From contig JACDCH010000001.1 of the NCBI GenBank assembly GCA_013694495.1, positions 1 through 8,285 on the forward strand: a stretch of 8,285 nt of DNA. Reading direction: 5' to 3'. Under the pieces are notes generated by a model that saw only the letters and a program-made list of their open reading frames with translations, was not told the origin of the DNA and did not search any database. This stretch comes from Acidimicrobiia bacterium. GTDB taxonomy: Bacteria; Actinomycetota; Acidimicrobiia; Acidimicrobiales; JACDCH01. Of the stretch, positions 1 to 5,436 are shown piece by piece; position 1 is the stretch's first letter, and every line of letters starts with the position of its first letter. A program made the position numbers and the translations under genes.

Positions 1-474
1 ACGTACGACACCTCACCCGCCGCCGAACGTCGCCGCGCCGAGGTGGGTGATGCCGCCGGTGCGGCCGTCCGCCTCGAGGTCAAGCCCTGGCGCACGGTGG
101 GGGCTGTGCGCGATCTCCGCCGCCTCCGGTCGGAGTGCGCCGCCCGTCCGGGGCTCCTGCGCAGCGCAGTTGGTGTCGGGCGGCCGGGCGAGGTCTACTT
201 CCTCGCACTGTGGGCCGACGCGTCGGGCGTCGCGGCGCTGCTCGAGTCGCCGGCCGTCGCCAAGCTCCACGACCGCCTCGGCGAGCGGTTCTGGGCCATC
301 CACTGGGTGCCCGAGAACGAGTTCGGCCAGTGGGACGGCCTGCGCGTGCGACGCGAGCGCGTGCGCAGGACGCTGGCGATGAGCCCCGCCGCCGCGGCGT
401 TGGGCGATGACCCGCCCGGGCCCGGGCCCGGGGTCAGCTGGCGACGGGGAGCAGACGCTCGGCGACGCCGATGA
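1..474 (+). CDS. Partial ORF, possible dimeric alpha-beta barrel (ABM-like) protein
   Basis: The frame is open to the left edge, giving 157 visible residues, so the gene probably starts outside the window. An internal GTG at 43 is possible, but it has no well-spaced ribosome binding site. The core contains ARPGLLRSAVGVG, then VYFLALWAD, then a helix ending FWAIHWVPENEFGQWDGL. A strand/helix/strand pattern with a 'PGLL...' and a 'W.d' strand recalls dimeric alpha-beta barrel proteins such as antibiotic-biosynthesis-monooxygenase-like or spheroidene-monooxygenase-like families. This is a fold-level guess, and no catalytic residue is identified. The last ~20 residues are low-complexity Pro/Gly then Arg-rich. 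They are encoded by a CCCGGG repeat and by the reverse complement of the end of the convergent ATPase gene (41-nt overlap), so the natural C-terminus may have been extended by loss of a stop. Confidence 0.6.
   Translation, partial: TYDTSPAAERRRAEVGDAAGAAVRLEVKPWRTVGAVRDLRRLRSECAARPGLLRSAVGVGRPGEVYFLALWADASGVAALLESPAVAKLHDRLGERFWAIHWVPENEFGQWDGLRVRRERVRRTLAMSPAAAALGDDPPGPGPGVSWRRGADARRRR
415..432. repeat. (CCCGGG)x3 perfect palindrome at a convergent gene junction
   Basis: Three tandem CCCGGG units form an 18-bp self-complementary tract. It lies immediately past the stop codon of the minus-strand ATPase gene (stop at 434-436) and inside the 3' end of the plus-strand gene. It could fold in either transcript and act as a U-less bidirectional terminator or RNA 3'-end barrier. 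No T tract follows on either strand, so a classical intrinsic terminator is not supported. Confidence 0.4.
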
Positions 475-1171
475 GGGCGAGCACGGCGGGCGCGTCCGCC
501 GTGCGGTCGAGGGCGGCGACGCCCGAGCGATCGGCCGCCACGATGGCGGGGTCGTCGGGGACGGCCACGATCTCGGCATCGGGGAAGGCCTGGCGGACGC
601 GGTCGAGATCCTCGTCGTTCCGGATGCGGTTGGCGACGACGACGACGCGACCGACGGCCTTGTCGCGCACGAGCCCGTAGGCGCGTGATCCCACCTCGAT
701 CGACTTCGGGGTGGGCTCGACAACGATGAGCACGGCGTCGATCGTCGCGTCCTGAAGGCGCGTGAGCGTGCCGATGCCCGCCTCGAGGTCAGCCAGCACG
801 ATCGCGTCACCGAAATCGGCGCTGCTGAGCAGTTGCTCGGGCGACAGCCCGCAACAGGGGCAGCCGGGATCGGGGTTCTCGATGCGCGACACGACCGCGA
901 GGCGCACGCCGTCAGGCGCGTCCGAACCGAACCGGTCGATGAGCTCGTCCCACTCAGGGGCGTGCTCCTCGTCGCCCTCGTCGAGCGCCTGTCGCATGGC
1001 GACCAGGCGCTCGGTCTCCTGATCGCCGACGCCGAGCGAGATCCCGAGGTTGGGGTTCGAGTCGCAGTCGAGGGCGACGACCGACAAGCCGCGACGCCCG
1101 AGGACCCGGGCCACGACGGCGGATGTCGTGGTCTTGCCCGATCCGCCCTTGCCGACGACAGCGATGCGCAT
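434..1171 (-). CDS. CooC/MinD-family P-loop ATPase with CxCC motif
   Basis: This 245-residue cytosolic protein belongs to the SIMIBI class (MinD/ParA/CooC). A deviant Walker A lies at residues 7-14 (GKGGSGKT), with signature Lys8 and Lys13. A DCDSNPNLG switch segment is at 35-43 and a Walker B-like strand ends at Asp128 (IVLADLEAG). Residues 104-107 read CPCC, placed like the CxC metal/dimer motif of CooC, the nickel-insertion ATPase of CO dehydrogenase. No CO dehydrogenase or other Ni enzyme gene is in the window, so a CooC role is not implied. A client-loading or membrane-complex ATPase is equally possible. The ATG is preceded by a GGGGGGA ribosome site about 8 nt upstream. It follows the upstream ATPase gene with only 2 nt between stop and start, so the two are co-transcribed and probably made in similar amounts. 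Confidence 0.85.
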   Translation of the reverse strand: MRIAVVGKGGSGKTTTSAVVARVLGRRGLSVVALDCDSNPNLGISLGVGDQETERLVAMRQALDEGDEEHAPEWDELIDRFGSDAPDGVRLAVVSRIENPDPGCPCCGLSPEQLLSSADFGDAIVLADLEAGIGTLTRLQDATIDAVLIVVEPTPKSIEVGSRAYGLVRDKAVGRVVVVANRIRNDEDLDRVRQAFPDAEIVAVPDDPAIVAADRSGVAALDRTADAPAVLALIGVAERLLPVAS

Positions 1172-1173
1172 GG

Positions 1174-1947
1174 TCAGGTCCCCCCGGTGAGATCAGCGAC
1201 GAGCGATGCTACTGCCCGCACCGCGCCACTGTTCGGGGCATCGTCGATCGGCGGCCGACCCCGGCGCTCAGCCTCGGCGAGGTCCTCGTCCCAGGGCACG
1301 ACCGCGGCCACGGTCAGGCCGGTCATTTCGGCGACGAGGCGCGCGTCCCCTGCCTCGCGCGCCTTGTTCACCACGAGCAGCAGGTTCGCCGCCGTCCCGT
1401 CCTCTCGCGCCAGCCGCGTGAGGCGCTTCGCCGACAACCAGGACTTCGCGGTGGGCTCGGCGACCACCAGCACCACCTCGGCGAAGTCGGCCCAGCCGAA
1501 GAACGGCTGCCGGGTACCGCCCGGGAGGTCGCCGACCACGGACCATCGGTCGTCCGGCAGCTCCTCGACGATCTGGCGGAACGCGTGCTGCGAGCGCATC
1601 AACTGCGCCACGTGGCCGGTGAGCTTGCCGAACTGGAGGAACCGCACACCGTCGGGGCCCACGTTCGCGTACGCCTCGACGGCCGCCGACGCGTCCAGGT
1701 CGGGTCGGAGGCGGAAGCGCGGGCCCTCCTCTCCCTCCACCCGTTCGACGACCGCATCATCGGGGATGCCGGCGTCGGACTGCGCCACGCCGAGCGAGAA
1801 GGCGAGCCCGGGCATCGGGTCCGAGTCGATGGCAAGCACCTCGTGGCCTTCTCGGGCGAGTAGGCGGGCGAAGGTCCCCGCGATGGCCGACTTGCCGGCT
1901 CCGCCCTTGCCGACGAACGCGACACGCAGCCGACCGGGACGTCCCAT
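1174..1947 (-). CDS. CooC/MinD-family P-loop ATPase lacking the CxC motif
   Basis: This 257-residue ATPase is paralogous to the next gene. The deviant Walker A is at 13-20 (GKGGAGKS; Lys14 and Lys19), DSDPMPGL is at 41-48, a Walker B-like strand ends at Asp140 (WSVVGDLPGG), and a VVNK nucleotide-binding motif is at 192-195. Both proteins share the order P-loop, D-x-D-x-x-P, SLGV, Walker B, then VVxEPTxKS. This copy has no cysteine pair between the switch and Walker B and has a different middle section (75-125) with QFGKLTGHVAQLMRSQ. A division of labour or a heterodimer with the CxCC paralog is an inference. It is the first gene of the minus-strand operon. No Shine-Dalgarno is visible upstream of the ATG, whereas a TACGAT box lies 6 nt before it, consistent with a leaderless mRNA. 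Confidence 0.85.
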   Translation of the reverse strand: MGRPGRLRVAFVGKGGAGKSAIAGTFARLLAREGHEVLAIDSDPMPGLAFSLGVAQSDAGIPDDAVVERVEGEEGPRFRLRPDLDASAAVEAYANVGPDGVRFLQFGKLTGHVAQLMRSQHAFRQIVEELPDDRWSVVGDLPGGTRQPFFGWADFAEVVLVVAEPTAKSWLSAKRLTRLAREDGTAANLLLVVNKAREAGDARLVAEMTGLTVAAVVPWDEDLAEAERRGRPPIDDAPNSGAVRAVASLVADLTGGT

Positions 1948-1953
1948 CGCGGC

Positions 1954-1959
1954 ATCGTA
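1954..1959 (-). promoter_or_regulatory. Candidate -10 box for a leaderless ATPase operon
   Basis: On the minus strand TACGAT is followed by 6 nt and then the ATG of the first ATPase gene, which places the expected transcription start at or next to the A of ATG. There is no ribosome site in this leader. No convincing -35 hexamer is seen at 16-18 nt, so the call rests on the -10 match and spacing only. Confidence 0.4.
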
Positions 1960-2002
1960 GGCAGGCGTCCGACGATGCCCGTCGCGTTGGTCGTAGCGCC
2001 GG

Positions 2003-2023
2003 TAGGTGCAACGTGCTTACACT
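2003..2023 (+). promoter_or_regulatory. Promoter with TAGGTGCAA element, copy A
   Basis: TAGGTGCAA (2003-2011), 6 nt, then TACACT (2018-2023) as the -10. The same 9-mer and spacing recur before the second small-membrane-protein operon at 6851-6871. The canonical -35 position here (1995-2000, AGCGCC) is poor, so this copy may depend on an activator or an alternative sigma factor. The expected RNA start is about 36 nt before the GTG at 2066. The site lies in the 118-nt divergent region shared with the ATPase operon. Confidence 0.6.
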
Positions 2024-2065
2024 GCCCCCGGACGGACCGTACGAACGAACCCAGGGGGGCCGGAC

Positions 2066-2383
2066 GTGGTGCTTTGGTGGATCGGCAACGCCGTGCTGGC
2101 CTTCGTGGTGTTGCCACTCGTCGTGTTCCTCGCCAACCGTTTGGTCCGGCTCTCGCTCGAGGTCAAGCGCTATGCCGACGACGTCCTCGAGCACGGCGTC
2201 GGCCTGACCGGCACGCTCGACGCCGTGCCGAAACTCGTCCACACCGGCGAGCTCACCGCTGCGGCTCGAGGGCTCGTGGGCCGCTACGGCGCCGCCCTCT
2301 CGATCCTGCAGTCGGGCCAACCGGCCGCGGCTCGGCGGCCGGCCCGCTCCGTCCGGCTCGCGCCGCCGAGAGGAGAAGGCTGA
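2066..2383 (+). CDS. Small single-pass membrane protein, first of pair
   Basis: This is a 105-residue protein with an N-terminal membrane helix at about 4-26 that opens with LWWI. A helical segment (27-82) and a disordered Arg/Pro/Gly tail (83-105) follow. Positive residues (Arg25, Arg28, Lys34, Arg35) come just after the membrane helix, predicting a cytoplasmic C-terminal part. The GTG at 2066 (or the adjacent GTG at 2069) is chosen because AGGGGGG lies 6-9 nt upstream. Starting at the earlier GTG at 2006 would put the -10 box inside the gene. The stop overlaps the next start (TGATG), so the pair is translationally coupled. The WWI start and general layout resemble the protein at 7151-7435. 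The family is not recognised. It is probably a membrane subunit of the same complex as its neighbours. Confidence 0.7.
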   Translation: MVLWWIGNAVLAFVVLPLVVFLANRLVRLSLEVKRYADDVLEHGVGLTGTLDAVPKLVHTGELTAAARGLVGRYGAALSILQSGQPAAARRPARSVRLAPPRGEG

Positions 2384-2652
2384 TGCCCGCGCCGTCGACG
2401 GTGACGCTGATCCTCGTCGCCGTGCTGGTCCTCGCGCTGGCCGGCTACCTCTCCGTGATCGCCTACCTCCTCCACAAGGCGAGCTTCACGCTCGGCACCG
2501 TCCTCATCGGCGTCCGATCGATCGAATACCAGACCCGGCCTCTCGGCGACGTCGTGGGCGGTATCGGTGGCGACATCGTCGCCATCGAGGGTGCGTTGCG
2601 CGGACTGCGACCGGCCGAGGAGCCCACCGATTCCCAGGCCGCGAGCGGCTGA
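2383..2652 (+). CDS. Small single-pass membrane protein, TLG/GVRxxExQ family
   Basis: An 89-residue protein with a membrane helix at about 7-30, then a cytoplasmic-side helical region with TLG at 36-38, GVR at 43-45, Glu48 and Gln50. The tail is Pro/Ser/Ala-rich. It is homologous to the protein at 7432-7686: those residues carry the same numbers in both, and 13 of 34 positions match without gaps over residues 22-55. The ATG overlaps the upstream stop by one base and has an AGGAG ribosome site about 7 nt before it. The family is not recognised. The conserved juxtamembrane motif suggests a specific protein-protein contact, which is inference. Confidence 0.75.
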   Translation: MPAPSTVTLILVAVLVLALAGYLSVIAYLLHKASFTLGTVLIGVRSIEYQTRPLGDVVGGIGGDIVAIEGALRGLRPAEEPTDSQAASG

Positions 2653-2710
2653 CATCCTCGCCTCGGTGCGGCAACCGGTCACACGCGCGCTCCCCCGGCC
2701 GCGGGATCCC

Positions 2711-2764
2711 CGGCACCTCAAGGGTCCCTACGGTGCGGGCACGGCCACGAACCTGACGGTGCCG
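2711..2764 (+). promoter_or_regulatory. Competing inverted repeats in the leader of the sigma gene
   Basis: Four short segments can pair: CGGCACC (2711-2717), GGTGC (2732-2736), GGCAC (2738-2742) and GGTGCCG (2758-2764). Segment 1 pairs perfectly with segment 4 over 7 bp, or with segment 2 over 5 bp, and segment 3 pairs with segment 4 over 5 bp, so the folds are mutually exclusive. The set ends about 7 nt before the AAGGG ribosome site of the sigma gene. Short GC-rich arms occur often by chance at this base composition, so this is only a candidate attenuator or translational switch. The rest of the 122-nt gap (2653-2774) shows nothing else clear. Confidence 0.25.
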
Positions 2765-2774
2765 TCCGCGAAGG

Positions 2775-3347
2775 GTGGCGCACCGCTCGATGGGTAGCAG
2801 CGTGACGCTCCTCTCGCCCGTCGCTCGCGTCACGCCGGTCGGCGGCGCGGCCGGACCGGACGCACCGGAGCGAACGCCCAGCTTCGAGGCCTTCCACACC
2901 GCTCGCGCCGCGGCCACCCTTCGCTACGCCCGAACGCTGCTCGACCCGCACGGGGCCGAGGATGCGTGCCAGGAAGCGTGGCTCCGCGCCTGGCGAGCGT
3001 GGGGTTCAGCGGATCAGGCCAGGCTCGACGCGTGGGTCCGAGCGATCGTGCGGAACTGCTGCCTCGACGTGCTCAGCCGCCGCCGCGGGACGACCCCCGT
3101 CGGCGAAGGCGACCTTCCCGCCGTTTCCGCGGCCGAGGACGAGGCGTTGCGGGGGATCGATCTCGCCGCGCTGCGAACTCGGTTCCTGCGCCTCCCACCG
3201 GCACTCCGCGAGACCCTCTGGCTGCGAGAGATCGGCCAGCTCTCCTACGCCGAGATCGCCTCCCGCCAGCAGGTTCCGGTCGGCACCGTGATGTCACGGC
3301 TCCACGCGGCGCGGACCAGGGCCCGCCGCCTTCGTCTCGCCGGGTGA
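2775..3347 (+). CDS. ECF-type RNA polymerase sigma factor (sigma-70 family)
   Basis: A 190-residue protein of two-domain ECF layout. Region 2 (about 37-103) includes the YARTLLDPHGAEDACQEAWL core and an AWVRAIVRNCCLDVLSRRR helix for -10 recognition. Region 4 (about 135-187) contains LPPALRETLWLREIGQLSYAEIA and the helix-turn-helix ending VPVGTVMSRLHAARTRARRL. It should direct RNA polymerase to a dedicated promoter set. The ~35-residue N-terminal extension is poorly ordered. GTG at 2775 sits in a small GGTG/CACC hairpin and its ribosome site is weak. ATG at 2790 or GTG at 2802 would trim the extension without touching either domain. No anti-sigma factor is adjacent on either side, which is unusual for the class. 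The gene sits 103 nt upstream of the heptad-protein operon, which it may control. Confidence 0.85.
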   Translation: MAHRSMGSSVTLLSPVARVTPVGGAAGPDAPERTPSFEAFHTARAAATLRYARTLLDPHGAEDACQEAWLRAWRAWGSADQARLDAWVRAIVRNCCLDVLSRRRGTTPVGEGDLPAVSAAEDEALRGIDLAALRTRFLRLPPALRETLWLREIGQLSYAEIASRQQVPVGTVMSRLHAARTRARRLRLAG

Positions 3348-3360
3348 TGGCCCGGATGCA

Positions 3361-3387
3361 GAAAGTCCGAAAAGTCGCGAATAGGCT
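3361..3387 (+). promoter_or_regulatory. AT-richer candidate control region before the heptad-protein operon
   Basis: Within the 103-nt gap between the sigma gene and the four-gene operon is a locally A-rich stretch. It has two AAAGTC copies 9 nt apart (3362-3367 and 3371-3376), closely followed by TAGGCT (3382-3387) as a possible -10. No good -35 hexamer is found 17 nt upstream. The repeats may be an activator or sigma recognition element. The remainder of the gap (3388-3450) is a GC-rich leader with a GGGGGAGCG ribosome site just before the ATG at 3451. Confidence 0.35.
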
Positions 3388-3450
3388 GCCCGCCACCGCA
3401 GTCGTACTGGTGGTCGACGGGGGTCGGCCGGCCACCCCGGGGGAGCGCGG

Positions 3451-4047
3451 ATGAGCAGCAGGTCACGTGGAGGCGAACGCGGCCAAGCCGCGACGCTGGC
3501 CGTGGTCATCGTCGTCGTCCTGGCCACGGTGTTCATGCTGCAGAGGACGCTGAACAACGCTCGGGCCATCAACACGCAGGCGGCGAGCATCGCCGAATCG
3601 GGTCGCGGCATCAACCTCGCCACCGACTCGATCATCCAACTCGACCGGACGATCGACCACGCGCTCTCCATCCTTGCCACCGCCCAGCCGTTGCAGGGCC
3701 AGCTGGTCGAGGTGATCGCGCTGGCGTCGGCGATCGACGCGAAGGCGGGTTCGATCAACGGGAGCGCGGTGGCGATCAACCGCTCGGCCCAGACGATCAA
3801 CGGCTCCGGCGAGAGCATCAACTCGTCCGCCGGCGGCATCGAGGACCAGCTCGGCCAGGTCGTGGGCATCGCCGAATCGATCCGTCAGGGCGCGGGCCAG
3901 ATCGACATCAACGTCGACGGCACGATCCTGCTCGCCACGGTGATCCGCGCCGACACCCAGAACATCGCCGCCCAGGCGGCGATCGCCGCCCGGAACGCGG
4001 CGTGCGCCGATCGGGGCCTTCTGGGTCCCGCGAACGACTGCACCTGA
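3451..4047 (+). CDS. Membrane-anchored heptad-repeat protein 1
   Basis: 198 residues. Arg4, Arg6 and Arg10 precede a membrane helix at about 14-30, predicting the N-terminus inside and the rest outside. Hydrophobic residues fall every 7 at 40, 47, 54, 61, 68 and 75. The register resets by one at a Pro80-Leu81 turn and resumes at 81, 88, 95, 102, 109, 116, 123, 130, 137, 144, 151, 165 and 172. Between 95 and 130 the heptad is I-N-x-S-[AG]-x-x, with Ile and small Ala/Gly as the two core positions, suggesting a tightly packed helical bundle. DTQNI at 168-172 is the conserved end motif. Cys185 and Cys197 are the only cysteines and probably form a disulfide loop. It aligns without gaps to the fourth gene across 80-172. 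First gene of the operon. No known family is recognised. Confidence 0.8.
   Translation: MSSRSRGGERGQAATLAVVIVVVLATVFMLQRTLNNARAINTQAASIAESGRGINLATDSIIQLDRTIDHALSILATAQPLQGQLVEVIALASAIDAKAGSINGSAVAINRSAQTINGSGESINSSAGGIEDQLGQVVGIAESIRQGAGQIDINVDGTILLATVIRADTQNIAAQAAIAARNAACADRGLLGPANDCT
3733..3840 (+). repeat. 21-nt coding repeat of INxSA heptads in gene 1
   Basis: Six isoleucine codons are spaced exactly 21 nt (residues 95, 102, 109, 116, 123, 130). Four of them are ATCAAC doublets (Ile-Asn) followed by a small Gly/Ser/Ala-rich stretch. The repeat is clear at the protein level but diverged at the DNA level, so it is old rather than a fresh tandem expansion. Confidence 0.7.
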
Positions 4048-4062
4048 TCGGGAGAACCACGA

Positions 4063-4821
4063 ATGACCGCAACGACCGCTCCTCGCCCCCGTCAATACGC
4101 GATCCGCGGCTCGGGCGACGGTCGCGCGCCGGCCGCTGCCCCCGCCCAACCGTCGTCCGTCGGGTCAGTCGAGCAGCAGACCTACCTGGCCCGATGGCTG
4201 CGGGTGTGGATCGCGCTGCTGTCCGTCGTCGCCCTCGTGGTCGTCGTCTACCTCGTGGCGATCACCAACTCGCTCGCCTCGATCAACACCAACCTCGCGA
4301 TCGCCGACGAGGCGGTCGGCGGCGCCGGCGGCGACACCGCCACGCTCCCCGACCAGGTCGAGCAGATCAACAACAACCTGGCCGCCATCGACACGGCGCT
4401 GGCCGCCATCCCGGGCCAGGCCGACGTCATCATCGGCGAGCTGTCCTCCATCGACGCCAGCCTCGCCAGCACGGACGGCTCACTGGTGAACACCTCCGCC
4501 AGCCTGCAGGCCACCTCGGGCCAGCTCGTCCAGACCGCCGACATCCTCGAGACGGTGCTCGGCCAGGCCGGGACGATCCGGGGCACCCTGGCCGCCGCCG
4601 ACCGCCCGAACGGCGACTGTGGCCCGACCAGCTGCGGCGCCGATCAGCTCGGCGTCCAGAACATCCACCAGCGGGTGGCCATCGCCAACGACGTGCTGGA
4701 CCTCGCCAAGGGCGATTCGACCAACATCATCGCCGGCCTCGACGTCACCAACCGGCACCTGGCCAGCATCTGCACCACGACGGGCGTCCTGCGCCTCGGA
4801 GGCGGCTCGTGCCCGTCCTGA
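4063..4821 (+). CDS. Membrane-anchored helical protein 2, divergent member
   Basis: 252 residues, the longest of the four. A 44-residue Pro/Ala-rich cytoplasmic tail precedes a membrane helix at about 46-67 (Arg45 and Arg48 on its inner side). The outer part begins ITNSLASINTNLAIAD and has looser heptads (102, 109, 116, 123, 130, then Leu 141, 148, 155). It lacks the strict INxSA run of its neighbours but keeps the end motif DSTNI (218-222) and a C-terminal cysteine pair (237 and 250). An additional cysteine pair (186 and 191, DCGPTSC) is unique to this member and may form an extra disulfide. The ATG has a GGGAGA ribosome site about 7 nt upstream and lies 15 nt after the previous stop. It may be the specialised or capping subunit of a hetero-oligomer, which is inference. 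Confidence 0.8.
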   Translation: MTATTAPRPRQYAIRGSGDGRAPAAAPAQPSSVGSVEQQTYLARWLRVWIALLSVVALVVVVYLVAITNSLASINTNLAIADEAVGGAGGDTATLPDQVEQINNNLAAIDTALAAIPGQADVIIGELSSIDASLASTDGSLVNTSASLQATSGQLVQTADILETVLGQAGTIRGTLAAADRPNGDCGPTSCGADQLGVQNIHQRVAIANDVLDLAKGDSTNIIAGLDVTNRHLASICTTTGVLRLGGGSCPS

Positions 4822-5417
4822 ACTTCCGAACCGGCCGGGACGAGCGCGGCGCCGTGGGTGTGTGCCTGTGCCTCGTCCTCGCCTTCGCCCTTTTCGCCGT
4901 GGTCCAGCTCACCCGGACCGCGATCGCGGCCGAGCAGATCGACGACCGGGTCGACAGGATCATCCTCTCGACACCGGCCATCGCGGACTCGCTCACGAAC
5001 GTGCCCCGGCTGGACGACACCGGCGCCATCTCGGCCCGGATCCTGGAGGCCGCCCGCCCGCTGTCGGGCCACCTCGGCCGCGTGATCGCCGCGGCCGAGA
5101 GCATCGACGCCACCGCCCCGGCGATCAACGCCAGTGCCGTCGCCATCAACGGCTCGGTCCGTTCGATCAACCAGTCGTCGACATCGATCCTGAACGACGT
5201 CAGGGGCATCGTGGCCAGCACGTCGGGCATCGACGACGTCGCCGTGCGGATCCGGGCCGGTGTCGCCGGCATCAACAACCGAGTCGACGTCGTCATCGAC
5301 CTGGCCAACGCCATCCACAGCGACCTGGCCAACGTGCTGACGGTGGTCAACAACGACATCAACCCGCACGCCAACTCGATCGACTGCCGCACCTCGGGGT
5401 CGGCATGCACCGGCTGA
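4809..5417 (+). CDS. Membrane-anchored heptad-repeat protein 3
   Basis: 202 residues from a GTG that lies inside the end of the previous gene (13-nt overlap). This start is supported by GGAGG at 4798-4802, 6 nt upstream. The in-frame extension further 5' is a shadow of the previous gene. Arg7, Arg10 and Arg13 precede a membrane helix at about 14-34, which contains Cys19 and Cys21. A Pro84-Leu85 turn is followed by the most regular heptad run of the family, with Ile or Val at 99, 106, 113, 120, 127, 134, 141, 148, 155, 162, 169 and 176. DLANV (172-176) is the variant end motif, and Cys193 and Cys200 are the C-terminal pair. Its heptads align gap-free with those of protein 1 (offset 4). Predicted outward-facing rod; function unknown. 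Confidence 0.8.
   Translation: MPVLNFRTGRDERGAVGVCLCLVLAFALFAVVQLTRTAIAAEQIDDRVDRIILSTPAIADSLTNVPRLDDTGAISARILEAARPLSGHLGRVIAAAESIDATAPAINASAVAINGSVRSINQSSTSILNDVRGIVASTSGIDDVAVRIRAGVAGINNRVDVVIDLANAIHSDLANVLTVVNNDINPHANSIDCRTSGSACTG
5103..5252 (+). repeat. 21-nt coding repeat of heptads in gene 3
   Basis: Eight consecutive isoleucine codons lie exactly 21 nt apart (residues 99 to 148), the central ones in SINQS, AINAS and AINGS contexts. This is the longest unbroken isoleucine ladder in the window. Confidence 0.7.
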
Positions 5418-5436
5418 GCCGAAGAGGTACGCGATC

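Noticed and set aside
407..688. Short plus-strand open frame antisense to the CxCC ATPase.
   Set aside because: It is a shadow of the ATPase gene, with no ribosome site or recognisable domain.
434..1947. The ATPases as chromosome or plasmid ParA with a partition locus.
   Set aside because: No ParB gene or repeated parS-like sites nearby; the CxCC motif and D-x-D-x-x-P segment fit the CooC branch better.
2006..2011. TTGCAC on the minus strand of both TAGGTGCAA elements as -35 boxes for the divergent genes.
   Set aside because: No -10 hexamer lies 16-18 nt downstream on the minus strand at either site.
2006..2065. Upstream GTG start for the first small membrane protein.
   Set aside because: It would place the -10 box inside the gene; the GTG at 2066 has a good AGGGGGG ribosome site.
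4002..4808. Long Arg/Pro-rich open frame 5' of and in frame with heptad protein 3.
   Set aside because: It is the out-of-frame reading of heptad protein 2, which has family motifs, proper codon bias and a ribosome site.
3451..5417. Heptad proteins as Flp/TadE-type pilins: proteins 1 and 3 have ERGQA or DERGA just before the membrane helix.
   Set aside because: The conserved Glu of pilin-like helices is missing, proteins 2 and 4 lack the motif, the outer domains are long heptad helices, and no TadA, TadB/C or prepilin peptidase gene is present.
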